Positions 9,027 to 16,816 of a DNA stretch of 64,000 nucleotides are shown here, one piece after another; position 1 is the stretch's first letter; each line of letters starts with the position of its first letter. This DNA is from Chryseobacterium sp. JM1 (GTDB taxonomy: Bacteria > Bacteroidota > Bacteroidia > Flavobacteriales > Weeksellaceae): the NCBI RefSeq assembly GCF_000737715.1, contig NZ_JPRN01000017.1, positions 1-64,000 on the forward strand, read 5' to 3'. Under the pieces are notes generated by a model, which saw only the letters and a list, made by a program, of their open reading frames with translations, was not told where the DNA came from and did no database searches. The translations under genes were made by a program, and so were the position numbers.

Positions 9027-9737
9027 ATGAGTATTCACATCAGTGCAAAAAAAGGAGAAATTGCTAAAGTAGTATTGCAGCCGGGGGATCCGCTTCGTGC
9101 ACAATATATTGCTGAAAATTATTTGGAAAATGCTAAACTGGTAAGCAAAACAAGAGGAATCTTTTATTATACAGGTCTTTATAAAGGAAAAGAGATCACT
9201 GTAGGTGCCAGCGGAATGGGCTTTCCGAGCATCGGGATCTATTCTTTTGAATTATTTACGGAGTATGAAGTAGATACCATCATCAGAATCGGGACGTGCG
9301 GAGCTTATACAACAGACCTTAAACTTTTTGATATTTTAAATATTGAAAATGCAGCCAGCGAAAGTACATATGCAAAATATGCATGGGAAATTGAAAATGA
9401 TATTCTTCCTCACCAGGGAAATATTTTCGGAACGATCAATGAAACGGCTCAGGAGCTTTCTTTAGCGACCAAAGCGATCAATGTACACAGCAGCGATATT
9501 TTCTACAGAAAAGATCCTAATGTTCCTGCGATTGCTACCAAATACAACTGTCCGGCTGTAGAAATGGAAGCTTTCGGATTATTTGCGAATGCCCAGCATT
9601 TAGGAAAAAATGCAGCGACGATTCTTACGGTAACTGATATTATTCCTACGCACGAAAAAATTTCTGCTGACGAAAGAGAAAAAGCCCTTAAACCAATGAT
9701 GGAACTGGCTTTGGAATCTGCAATAAAAAGTCTTTAA
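9027..9737 (+). CDS. deoD: Purine-nucleoside phosphorylase, DeoD type
   Basis: 236 residues from the ATG at 9027 (MSIHISAKKGEIAK); an in-frame TTG at 8997 overlaps the promoter box and is rejected. The protein phosphorolyses purine (deoxy)nucleosides to the base and (deoxy)ribose 1-phosphate in the cytoplasm, feeding purine salvage. The phosphate-binding N-terminal LQPGDPLRAQYIAENYL, the central IIRIGTCGAY strand and VEMEAFGLFANA (nucleoside and sugar site) are typical of hexameric DeoD enzymes, and the length is standard. It is monocistronic and ends at a bidirectional terminator shared with tatD. Confidence 0.95.
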   Translation: MSIHISAKKGEIAKVVLQPGDPLRAQYIAENYLENAKLVSKTRGIFYYTGLYKGKEITVGASGMGFPSIGIYSFELFTEYEVDTIIRIGTCGAYTTDLKLFDILNIENAASESTYAKYAWEIENDILPHQGNIFGTINETAQELSLATKAINVHSSDIFYRKDPNVPAIATKYNCPAVEMEAFGLFANAQHLGKNAATILTVTDIIPTHEKISADEREKALKPMMELALESAIKSL

Positions 9738-9777
9738 CAGAAAAGAAAGTTAAGCTGCAGTTTTGCAGTTTCGCCAT

Positions 9778-9815
9778 AAAAAAAGAGCTTTACTTCATCA
9801 GTAGAGCTCTTTTTT
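9778..9815. terminator. Bidirectional terminator between deoD and tatD
   Basis: AAAAAAAGAGCT (9778-9789) and AGCTCTTTTTT (9805-9815) form an inverted repeat with a T-tract on each strand, so it can stop both converging genes. It overlaps the tatD stop codon. Confidence 0.8.
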
Positions 9816-10599
9816 ATAGTTTGAAAAAATTCCTGGCGGTTTCGGTGGTTTCCTCCGCGACTTCAGAAATACTCATCTTCTTCCAGTGGGCGATCGTCTG
9901 TGCTACATAAGGCAGAAAAGACGGTTCGTTCCGGCGGTTCTGCATTCGCGGCATATTCTTCGGAAGCATGAACGGGGCATCGGTTTCTATCATCATGCGG
10001 TCCAGCGGAGTATATTTGATCACGTCTTCCAGCTGTTTAAATCTTTTGTCATCACTTATCGCGCCGGTAAATCCTAAATAAAATCCTTTGTCAAGATATA
10101 TTTTAGCTTCTCCAAGCGTTCCTGTGAAGCAATGAACAACCGCTTCCGGTAACCGGGAAAAATATTCATCTGTAATTTCGTTAAATCTTTTAAAAGCTGA
10201 TCGTTCATGCAGGAAAAGGGGTTTATTAACCTCAACGGCTAATTCCAGCTGGGCTCTGTAGCACTTTTCCTGAATAGGTCTGGGAGAGAAATCCCGGTCG
10301 AAATCCAGCCCGCACTCGCCTACCGATACGACCTGATCTAATATCAAAAGGTTTCTAAGTTCCCGGATACTTTCCTGGTTAAAAGACTTGGCATCGTGGG
10401 GATGAATTCCCGCTGTAGAAAATAAAATATCAGGATATTCTTCTGCAATTTCAGCAGATTCTTTACTTCCGCGTACGCTTGTTCCGGTGAGGATCATTTG
10501 CTCTACCCCATTATCCAGGGCGCGGTTGATAATTTCTTCGTGTTCGTTATAGAACTGTTTATTGGTCAGGTTAATGCCAATATCAATGTATGTATTCAT
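9814..10599 (-). CDS. tatD: TatD-type metal-dependent nuclease
   Basis: 261 residues, an amidohydrolase-fold TIM barrel. The N-terminus reads YIDIGINLTNKQF, like E. coli TatD itself (DIGVNLTS) and unlike the HxH of YcfH-type paralogues; further motifs are STAGIHPHD, VGECGLDFDRDFSP, FLHERSAFKRF and IETDAPF. E. coli TatD is a Mg-dependent 3'-5' exonuclease active on single-stranded DNA and RNA. Here it is the last gene of an operon containing four tRNA-like genes; it overlaps the preceding small basic gene by 17 bases. A role in trimming or turning over those RNAs is an attractive inference. Confidence 0.9.
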   Translation of the reverse strand: MNTYIDIGINLTNKQFYNEHEEIINRALDNGVEQMILTGTSVRGSKESAEIAEEYPDILFSTAGIHPHDAKSFNQESIRELRNLLILDQVVSVGECGLDFDRDFSPRPIQEKCYRAQLELAVEVNKPLFLHERSAFKRFNEITDEYFSRLPEAVVHCFTGTLGEAKIYLDKGFYLGFTGAISDDKRFKQLEDVIKYTPLDRMMIETDAPFMLPKNMPRMQNRRNEPSFLPYVAQTIAHWKKMSISEVAEETTETARNFFKL

Positions 10600-10915
10600 T
10601 TGTTTTTGTTTTGTCTTTGTATATAAAAAATCTTACAATCTTGGGGTCTTTCAAAACGTTTTTGAATTCTTTTTCAGCATAAAATCCTCTGAAATCCGAA
10701 CGTTTTACTCCGTTGAATTCTTTCGTTATTTTCACCCAGATGATTTTGTGTCTGGCTTTTCTGGCTTTTTTAAATGTAAAGGTTTCGCTTAGCTGATCTT
10801 TGATGACTGCTTTTGCTGTTCTTCGCCATTTTTTATTGCCATATTTTCTAAGTTCCTGAGAGATTTTTCCATCTTCTCCGGCTCTGAAATTGCCTTTATT
10901 ATAAGTGTTTCTCAT
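10583..10915 (-). CDS. Small, strongly basic protein between tRNA-like gene and tatD
   Basis: 110 residues, very rich in Lys and Arg, with a conserved-looking N-terminus (MRNTYNKGNFRAGEDGKI). No known domain. It starts 19 bases downstream of the tRNA-like gene at 10935-11005 and overlaps tatD by 17 bases, so it is cotranscribed with both. The charge suggests nucleic-acid binding, perhaps to the tRNA-like RNAs, but this is inference. Coding status is supported by tight packing and by the lack of a competing frame. Confidence 0.65.
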   Translation of the reverse strand: MRNTYNKGNFRAGEDGKISQELRKYGNKKWRRTAKAVIKDQLSETFTFKKARKARHKIIWVKITKEFNGVKRSDFRGFYAEKEFKNVLKDPKIVRFFIYKDKTKTNEYIH

Positions 10916-10934
10916 CTTTTATTCACATTAAAAA

Positions 10935-11005
10935 GGGAGGCAAGCGGGAGTCGAACCCGCATATCACATTAGCAGTGTGCGTTTTTCCGTTAAACTATTG
11001 CTTCC
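10935..11005 (-). tRNA. tRNA-like gene 1, anticodon GCT, class I shape
   Basis: On the minus strand the 71-base sequence folds as a cloverleaf: an 8-bp acceptor stem GGAAGCAA/TTGCCTCC with one A-C mismatch, D arm GTTT/AAAC with GG in the loop, anticodon stem CACA/TGTG with loop CTGCTAA (anticodon GCT), and a perfect T arm GCGGG-TTCGACT-CCCGC. GCT would specify Ser, but the long variable arm of tRNA-Ser is missing (3-4 bases only). No CCA is encoded. It lies between two tightly spaced protein genes of one operon. Confidence 0.7.
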
Positions 11006-11060
11006 GTTTATTTGAAAATTTAAGAGTTTAGTATTTTCTTCATTGTTTTAGTTTTTAAAA

Positions 11061-11132
11061 TAGAAACAGACAGGGCCCGAACCTGCAACCTTCCGGTGAA
11101 GGGAATGTTTTTCCAGTTAAACTACTGTTTCT
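11061..11132 (-). tRNA. tRNA-like gene 2, anticodon TCA (would read UGA)
   Basis: The 72-base minus-strand sequence has a perfect 8-bp acceptor stem AGAAACAG/CTGTTTCT with discriminator A, D arm GTTT/AAAC with GG, anticodon stem TTCC/GGAA with loop CTTCACC, and T arm GCAGG-TTCGGGC-CCTGT. The anticodon is TCA, complementary to the UGA stop codon. It has the 8+5 acceptor/T-stem geometry of bacterial tRNA-Sec but lacks its long variable arm. It starts four bases after the stop codon of the 638-residue gene, so it must be cut from a shared transcript. Confidence 0.7.
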
Positions 11133-11136
11133 TTAG

Positions 11137-13053
11137 TTATGCTTCCACTTCCAGCAGGCTGAAATATTCTGAAGCGGTGAGCGCTCTGGGAAAGCCACGT
11201 GGCGTAATTTCCCTTTCCAGTTCACAGATCAGAAGATCGCCCTGTCTTTTCAGACACTTGATGTGTGGAATAATGTTTTCATGTATCCTGAAAGTAGATG
11301 CGATGGCGGTAAGTGCATTTCCTTTATATTCCTGTTCTATCCAAAGCCAGTGTTCCTTTTCTGTGGAAGGGCACCAGCATTTTACGGCGTAGGAATACTG
11401 ATCTGTTTCACGCCATGTATAAATTCCTAATTTTTTATTTTCAATTTTATACACCTCATAACGGTTGATTCTTCGGATCTGGGTTTTATTTCCGTTTTGA
11501 TCGTATTCGTTGTAATTCAGTTCCACTTCTTCTTCATTGATCTTTTCTGCTTCCAGACGATTCATCAGATTTCCTACTCCTATGTAATTAAAACAGAAGA
11601 GACGTAGGTTTCTGTCCGTAGATTCGAAGAATTCTTCAAACTGTATGGTTTCCACTATATTCCAGAGTTTTTCTATTTTTTCCAGAATTTTGGTAAAAAA
11701 CGGGGTTTCAAACCTCGTCCACTGGCGTTCATATTCTCTTGTCATAAAGTTCTGAAAACTACTGTGACGCAGCTTCAGGATGGAAATCAGTTTCCGGATG
11801 GTGTAATTCTGCTGATGCACCACATAGTTGAAAGACGATCCGGAGAGGATCAGTTTATCTTTGGAAAGATACATTCTGTCATTGATCTTAAAATAAATAT
11901 TTTTAGCCAGATGTTCAAAATGATCGTCTTTCTGGTACAGATAGAAATTAATTTGCTTCAATGCCGGAAGACGGGAACCGTTCTGCCTTTCATCACCGAA
12001 AAAATTAATATACTCCAGAGATTTAAAATTAACTTTAAATGCATTGATCAGCCTTCCATTGATTCTCTTAAGATGCTCAAATTCCAAAGAAGTATGCATC
12101 TCCAGATCCCCGACTTCCTGAATCTTAGGGGCAATCGTCTGGTGGGTTTTATACGTTCCTTTTACTTTTTCCAAAGATATAAAATGACAGGTTTCCCCCT
12201 GAATCTGAATATTTCCGTTCACATTCTTCAACAATGGAAATCTTACCCCTGAATTACGGTTAACAGAAATGCTGCCTGAAGTCTCCAGCAATGGAAAATC
12301 TGCATAGCAACCCTGTTCCAATAGAATATTTCCCGTGATTTCCTGAAGTACCGGAAAAGAAGCTTTTGTCTTTTCAAATCTGAGGTGTCCGACTATTTTT
12401 TTCAGTTCCGGAAAATCGTGGGTAAAATAATGGCCGGTTTTGTCACGGCATTCCATATTGATCTGTCCCTGAAGAAATTCAAGGTAGGGAAAAGATACAT
12501 TTTTACCATAAACATTGATTCTTCCACGGATTTCATAGTGCGGAATAATAATATCGTTACCGAAAATATCAACATTAAAAATACCTTCTTTCGGAAGAAA
12601 TTCCACTTCATACTGATGATTGACCGGGATGACAATTCTGGACTGCACCAGTTTTTTACCTCTTGCGATGACATTGGCTTTTTTAAGGGAAATATTTCCT
12701 CCTATCGTTGCCAGGTTTTTAAAATCAAAATCGATGATGCATTTGAAATGACCTTTTACTGTTTCCAGCTTCTGGATTTGGGCGAAACAATGAAGCGTGA
12801 AGTTTTCTTCCACCGTTTTAAGATTGGGAAGAGAGCAGTCTGCCGCATCTACAGACAAAGATCCTTTGACTGTTTTCAGGTTTGGAAACTGACATCCTTC
12901 TCCACGCAGAAGCAGGGTTCCGTTCAGTTCTTCAATGTCCCATGTGATGTTTCTGCCATATATTTCTACGGTCACGTGGTCATCAAAAGCCGTCTCCGGA
13001 AGGTCTTCCGCGGAGAATACTTTATATCTTGTGATGGGATCAGTCGTATGCAT
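11137..13053 (-). CDS. Large beta-repeat protein with unknown C-terminal domain, flanked by tRNA-like genes
   Basis: 638 residues, no signal peptide. Residues ~30-380 are degenerate repeats of the form hxxhpxhxxhxGxhxhxx (PNLKTVKGSLSV, FPLLKNVNGNIQIQ, FPVLQEITGNILLE), like leucine-rich or receptor-L-type solenoids. The last ~220 residues are a separate domain with WCPSTEKEHWLWIEQEYK and a C-terminal EREITPRGFPRALTA, which vaguely recalls the DUF6745-type module, not firmly. The gene overlaps the upstream 141-residue gene by 14 bases and is followed after four bases by tRNA-like gene 2. A cytoplasmic recognition scaffold for the operon RNAs is a speculative role. Confidence 0.75.
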   Translation of the reverse strand: MHTTDPITRYKVFSAEDLPETAFDDHVTVEIYGRNITWDIEELNGTLLLRGEGCQFPNLKTVKGSLSVDAADCSLPNLKTVEENFTLHCFAQIQKLETVKGHFKCIIDFDFKNLATIGGNISLKKANVIARGKKLVQSRIVIPVNHQYEVEFLPKEGIFNVDIFGNDIIIPHYEIRGRINVYGKNVSFPYLEFLQGQINMECRDKTGHYFTHDFPELKKIVGHLRFEKTKASFPVLQEITGNILLEQGCYADFPLLETSGSISVNRNSGVRFPLLKNVNGNIQIQGETCHFISLEKVKGTYKTHQTIAPKIQEVGDLEMHTSLEFEHLKRINGRLINAFKVNFKSLEYINFFGDERQNGSRLPALKQINFYLYQKDDHFEHLAKNIYFKINDRMYLSKDKLILSGSSFNYVVHQQNYTIRKLISILKLRHSSFQNFMTREYERQWTRFETPFFTKILEKIEKLWNIVETIQFEEFFESTDRNLRLFCFNYIGVGNLMNRLEAEKINEEEVELNYNEYDQNGNKTQIRRINRYEVYKIENKKLGIYTWRETDQYSYAVKCWCPSTEKEHWLWIEQEYKGNALTAIASTFRIHENIIPHIKCLKRQGDLLICELEREITPRGFPRALTASEYFSLLEVEA

Positions 13054-13465
13054 TTTCTGTCAGTTGGGTTATGGGATTGTATTCCTGCTGGATGTACTTC
13101 ACAAAATAGTCACTTTCTATGCGAAGGATTTTATGTTCACCGTGAAAAATAAAGCCATCACCATAGATTCTAAAAGTTTCCATACTACCATCTTTTTCAA
13201 CGATCTTATATCCGGGTGCTTTCAGGGTATGCTGGTTGCTTGTCTTTTCCAGACAGTATTCTTTATAGGTTTTGGTGTGTTCTTCCAGGTTGTTGATTTT
13301 TTCTCTTGCCTCTGAACTTTTTCTTAGGTAAGGCTTAATGTCAGATAATTCGGGAACATTCGTGTTTTCTACAAAATGAAGTGTACTTTCCTGTGGTACA
13401 GGAACAACTGTTATTTCTTCAACAGGACCGTTTTCTCTAAAAAAATCAAATATCTTTTTCAACAT
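13040..13465 (-). CDS. Unknown 141-residue protein of the tRNA-interleaved operon
   Basis: No signal peptide and no membrane helix. A hydrophilic helical N-terminal half is followed by a beta-rich C-terminal half (GYKIVEKDGSMETFRIYGDG). No family is recognised. It starts 27 bases downstream of tRNA-like gene 3 and overlaps the large repeat protein gene by 14 bases, which shows that it belongs to the operon. Confidence 0.65.
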   Translation of the reverse strand: MLKKIFDFFRENGPVEEITVVPVPQESTLHFVENTNVPELSDIKPYLRKSSEAREKINNLEEHTKTYKEYCLEKTSNQHTLKAPGYKIVEKDGSMETFRIYGDGFIFHGEHKILRIESDYFVKYIQQEYNPITQLTENAYD

Positions 13466-13492
13466 GGCTTTTATTTTTTGATGATAAAAAAC

Positions 13493-13566
13493 AGAAAGAA
13501 AATCGGATTCGAACCGATAATTCGCCTCTTAGAAGCTGGTTTTCTCCGGGTTAAACTATTTCTTTC
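13493..13566 (-). tRNA. tRNA-like gene 3, atypical anticodon arm
   Basis: On the minus strand 74 bases give a perfect 8-bp acceptor stem GAAAGAAA/TTTCTTTC, D arm GTTT/AAAC with GG in a longer loop, and a perfect T arm ATCGG-TTCGAAT-CCGAT. The anticodon arm is poor: aligned with genes 1 and 2 the loop is TCTAAGA (TAA at the anticodon position, C instead of U at position 33), while an alternative fold pairs GCTTC with GAGGC around a TAA triloop. It lies 14 bases after tRNA-like gene 4 and 27 bases before the next protein gene. Confidence 0.65.
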
Positions 13567-13580
13567 CTTGTTATTTTCTG

Positions 13581-13650
13581 TGAAACGGCAGGATTCGAAC
13601 CTGCGCCTCTGGCTTGCCGAACCAGCGCTCTTCCATTGAGCTAACGTTTC
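13581..13650 (-). tRNA. tRNA-like gene 4, anticodon GGC, short acceptor stem
   Basis: On the minus strand: a 6-bp acceptor stem GAAACG/CGTTTC with discriminator A, D arm GCTC-AATGGAA-GAGC, anticodon stem CTGGT/GCCAG with loop TCGGCAA, and T arm GCAGG-TTCGAAT-CCTGC. The D, anticodon and T arms are near canonical; the acceptor stem has six pairs instead of seven and position 33 is C. The body resembles a tRNA-Gly(GCC) with a changed anticodon. It begins five bases after the stop codon of the SDR gene. Confidence 0.7.
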
Positions 13651-13655
13651 TCCTT

Positions 13656-15020
13656 TTACCAGGCATTTATTTTATAATTTTTCAGCAGTACTCCGCTGTA
13701 ATAATTTCCTTTTATTCCCTCAACAACCGGATGCAAAATTCGCGCAGCTCCGTCTACAGAATCCAGTGGCGGAATATATCCCTGCTCAAACTGTTTCTTT
13801 CGAAGACTTTCTTTTGCACCTGTAGAAATCCATCCTACATCCACGGCACTCATATAAATCTGATCATTTTCAAATTCTTTTGCAGAGGTAAGCGTCATCA
13901 TATTCAGGGCCGCCTTTGTCATATTCGTGTGCGGATGAAATACCGTTTTATTATCATAACTGAAAATACCTTCAGAAGATGTCACATTGATGATAAACTT
14001 CTCCTGAAATGCTGAGTTTTTCATCAAAGGTTTCAGTTCTTTGATCAGAAAATAAGGTGCGATATGATTGATCAGATTCACCTCTACCAGTTCGTACATG
14101 GAAACTTCTTCCAGTGTAGAATTCCAGCTGGTTTTTTCTCTGTTATCCACAGGCTGTCCGAAACGGGTAAGCGCCACCGGAGTTTCATCGTTCTGTGCAT
14201 ATTCAAGTTTTGCAATTTCGCTTGAAATTTCCGTCTGATTGGGGAAAAGATTCTGAATATTTTTAAACTCAACTAACTTTTCTCTTTCACGATTAATGAT
14301 CGGAAGATAGTATTCATCCGGATATTTTATGGTTTGAGCGGCATTATTGATCAGGATATCCAGTGTATCAAAACGGGTTTTATAAAAATCTATAAAATCC
14401 TGTATTGCCTTTAGATTTCTCAAATCCAAACCGTATACCCAAAGTCTTTCTTTCCAGTCTTCGTAATCTGCTTCCTGCTGCATCATTTCCAGCGCCAATG
14501 CCGGAAAACGGGTTGTCAAAACCAAATTGGCCCCGTTTCTCAACAGTTTCAGTGCGGTGGCCCATCCTACTTTTACTCTTCCTCCTGTCAGGATCACATT
14601 TCTTCCTTTGAGGTCTGCCGTTTCAAAACGTTTTTCATAGTTTTCTGCGGCACATTTCGGGCAAAGTCTTGTGTAAAAAGAATGAGCATACTGATAGCTA
14701 TGGTTACAGCAGTAGCAGTTTTTCGGGATCTGAAGCGGAGTGAGTTTTGTTTCCCCTTTTTCTTCATCATAGAAAGCTGAAGCACCTGCCAATGCCTTTT
14801 GCATCAGGACAGCATCAGAACTCACCGCGAGATCATGAGATTTCATTCTGGAATAATTTTCCTGACGGTTCTGCTTTTTTGCGTTCTTATGAATTTTCGT
14901 GATCAGTCCTGAAAATGTTTTATTGTCAGGATTGAGGAATGGATCGTCTTTCAAGGCATCCAGTACCTTGAGACATGTTTCCCATTCGTTTTGCGAAAAT
15001 TTTTGATCTGAAAAATTCAT
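13656..15020 (-). CDS. Short-chain dehydrogenase-like protein with N-terminal extension and zinc ribbon
   Basis: 454 residues. Residues ~1-95 are a helical extension, then a CxxC...CxxC ribbon (CYCCNHSYQYAHSF, then LCPKCAAENY) precedes the Rossmann domain. The dinucleotide motif is ILTGGRVKVGWA, the NNAA motif is present, and the Ser of the active site is in NVTSSEG. The usual catalytic YxxxK reads TNMTK, so the Tyr is replaced by Thr; the HPHTNM context looks conserved in this SDR branch, from memory. It may bind NAD(P) without ordinary oxidoreductase chemistry. It is followed after five bases by tRNA-like gene 4. Confidence 0.8.
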   Translation of the reverse strand: MNFSDQKFSQNEWETCLKVLDALKDDPFLNPDNKTFSGLITKIHKNAKKQNRQENYSRMKSHDLAVSSDAVLMQKALAGASAFYDEEKGETKLTPLQIPKNCYCCNHSYQYAHSFYTRLCPKCAAENYEKRFETADLKGRNVILTGGRVKVGWATALKLLRNGANLVLTTRFPALALEMMQQEADYEDWKERLWVYGLDLRNLKAIQDFIDFYKTRFDTLDILINNAAQTIKYPDEYYLPIINREREKLVEFKNIQNLFPNQTEISSEIAKLEYAQNDETPVALTRFGQPVDNREKTSWNSTLEEVSMYELVEVNLINHIAPYFLIKELKPLMKNSAFQEKFIINVTSSEGIFSYDNKTVFHPHTNMTKAALNMMTLTSAKEFENDQIYMSAVDVGWISTGAKESLRKKQFEQGYIPPLDSVDGAARILHPVVEGIKGNYYSGVLLKNYKINAW

Positions 15021-15089
15021 AGCTTCAGTTTATATCTGCAAAATTATCTGCGCAGTACGCAATCTTTTTACGCACTGAAATTTTATTTA

Positions 15090-15740
15090 TTATTCGTTGA
15101 TAAATTTTTCAAGAAAACCGATCAACTGTTTCCCACCGTGGCTCCACCGGATTCCGTGACCTTCTTTTTCCCTGACTTCAAAAACAAGTTCATGCTTGTA
15201 ATGATAGAAAACATTCCACCAGGTTCTGTTATCCAGAATATAACTGATCTTTTCCATCACTTTTTCCTGTTTCTGCACATTATTTCCTTTTATCTCGCCC
15301 CAGAACTGATCATCCATTCTTCCGATATGCTTTTCACAGGCTCTCTGTGCAATGGTAATTTCACTGTTAAAAGGTTTCATGCAGGCTTCGATTAACATTT
15401 CTTTTAAAGGCGGAACAGCATTTTCATCGCGGATGCTGGCGGATGTCAGTCGCTGCCCCAGAATATCCAGCCAATGCTCAAATGGGATATTTTCCAGTCG
15501 CGATGCTTTGACCTCATCAGAGTCGTTGCTTTGGAATATATCGATGAACAGCTCAAAACTTTTCGTTCGGTCCGGTTTTATTTCTTCATTAAAATATGGA
15601 AGCTCCCATTCCAGCGTATTCTCCTGAAATTTACGGATATTGTTTTCCATCGCTTGCAGATGCTCTTCAGCGAGAATGGCCTGGTACTTTTCTGTCCAGG
15701 AATCTGAAATTAACCGAATATAAGGTGTTAACAAATTCAT
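15090..15740 (-). CDS. Unknown 216-residue protein of the tRNA-interleaved operon
   Basis: The ATG at 15740 lies two bases after the stop codon of the DUF434 gene; a TTG six bases upstream overlaps that stop and is less likely. The protein is soluble, rich in Glu, Lys and Trp, and ends with RWSHGGKQLIGFLEKF. No known domain is recognised. Tight coupling to the DUF434 gene suggests that the two products act together. Confidence 0.65.
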   Translation of the reverse strand: MNLLTPYIRLISDSWTEKYQAILAEEHLQAMENNIRKFQENTLEWELPYFNEEIKPDRTKSFELFIDIFQSNDSDEVKASRLENIPFEHWLDILGQRLTSASIRDENAVPPLKEMLIEACMKPFNSEITIAQRACEKHIGRMDDQFWGEIKGNNVQKQEKVMEKISYILDNRTWWNVFYHYKHELVFEVREKEGHGIRWSHGGKQLIGFLEKFINE

Positions 15741-15742
15741 TC

Positions 15743-16456
15743 TCAAACCATTTTGATGAGATTAACCTCCAGTTTTTCTTCTGTGATGAGATGTGCAATG
15801 AGATTGAACCATTGTTGACAATGATCCAGAATCCATGCATCTGAAGACACGGCAATTTCTGAATTTTCTGCTAAGAATTTATCCGGATTGAACTCCAGTT
15901 CTGCTTCCCAGTTCAGTTTGTTTTCTTCTGCAAAATCAAGGACGATTTGTTTTATCCGTCCGCTGTTGGAAACCGGTTTGTCAAAAATCCAGACGAGCTT
16001 CTGTACCTCAGCTTTTTGAAAAAATCCAGCCACCAATTCCACCACTCTTTGAGTTTGGTTGACTCTTTTATACGTTCCGTGAACGCCTGAAAGATCACGA
16101 AAACATCCGTCTGCTCCTTCAAAAATGTAAGCACCGGACAGTAAACTTTCCATTAAAATCAATACATTGAAACCATCAAGATAAAGGATTTTATTTTTCA
16201 GATCCGAAACATCCAACTGTTTATCTTTTCTATGCTGTATCTGCTGTTCAGATGCGGAAGTCCCGCGCAATGCCTGAATCTGACGTGTTTTCAGCTTATA
16301 CCTGTTTCCTACGAGTTCAGAGGAGGCTTTTTCAGGATAGTCTCTACTTAATAGATACAACATGTCCTGAACCGCCATTTTCAGCTTATCAACCTGTTTT
16401 TGCGAACCGAAAATCACATCATCACCGGTGTTTTTTCCGCGGTTTCTGTTATTCAT
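15743..16456 (-). CDS. DUF434-family protein with PIN/NYN-like domain
   Basis: 237 residues from the ATG at 16456; the TTG at 16462 overlaps the promoter box. The N-terminal ~60 residues (QVDKLKMAVQDMLYLLSRDY, then RYKLKTRQIQALRG) fit DUF434. The C-terminal part has an acidic-residue pattern of PIN/NYN ribonucleases: YLDGFNVLI, an IFDKPVSNSGR loop and SSDAWILD. A nuclease role is inferred from these motifs. It is the first gene of the operon that contains four tRNA-like genes and ends with TatD, so both ends of the operon encode nuclease-like proteins. Confidence 0.75.
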   Translation of the reverse strand: MNNRNRGKNTGDDVIFGSQKQVDKLKMAVQDMLYLLSRDYPEKASSELVGNRYKLKTRQIQALRGTSASEQQIQHRKDKQLDVSDLKNKILYLDGFNVLILMESLLSGAYIFEGADGCFRDLSGVHGTYKRVNQTQRVVELVAGFFQKAEVQKLVWIFDKPVSNSGRIKQIVLDFAEENKLNWEAELEFNPDKFLAENSEIAVSSDAWILDHCQQWFNLIAHLITEEKLEVNLIKMV

Positions 16457-16459
16457 ACT

Positions 16460-16467
16460 CAAAAATA
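16460..16467 (-). promoter_or_regulatory. -7 box of the tRNA-interleaved operon
   Basis: The minus-strand sequence is TATTTTTG (TAnnTTTG consensus), and the ATG of the DUF434 gene follows after three bases. This suggests a leaderless or nearly leaderless mRNA. Confidence 0.5.
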
Positions 16468-16486
16468 GTTTTTTAAGCGGATATAA

Positions 16487-16696
16487 TTACAGGAATCTGT
16501 TTCTGACTGGCTATGATTTTAAATTTAACTCGAAGAGCCGGAAGATGGAAGATGGAGGCTGGAAGTACTGTTAGACGCTAATTTCAACAATTCCTGTAAA
16601 ATTTGATGAAATTATAAAAAATGAATAGCGCCAAGTTACAGTTTTGCTTTGGTCTTCAAAAACTTCCATCTTCCATCTTCAAACTTCCTTACCTCA
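16487..16696. repeat. Two interlaced inverted repeats with 7-bp ladder arms
   Basis: The 389-bp gap between the divergent DUF434 operon and the lipoprotein gene holds no gene. TTACAGGAAT (16487-16496) pairs with 16590-16599. GAAGATGGAAGATGGA (16541-16556) pairs perfectly, 16 of 16, with 16665-16680. The arms of the latter are heptad ladders: GCCGGAA, GATGGAA, GATGGAG, GCTGGAA on the left and ACTTCCA, TCTTCCA, TCTTCAA, ACTTCCT on the right. The two inverted repeats interlace, so both cannot form as simple nested hairpins at once. Confidence 0.7.
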
Positions 16697-16816
16697 TTAT
16701 GACAAGATCTCAACTTTATCCCGAATTGGTATTAATTTATCAACATCTGAAAGGTGGAGTTATACATTTTACAACAAAAGAGATATTTCGTACAACGTTT
16801 TGATTTTCATAAGGAA

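Noticed and set aside
11061..11132. selC (selenocysteine tRNA) because of the UCA anticodon and 8-bp acceptor stem
   Set aside because: No long variable arm and no selA/selB/selD in view; the two neighbouring RNAs share the layout with other anticodons.
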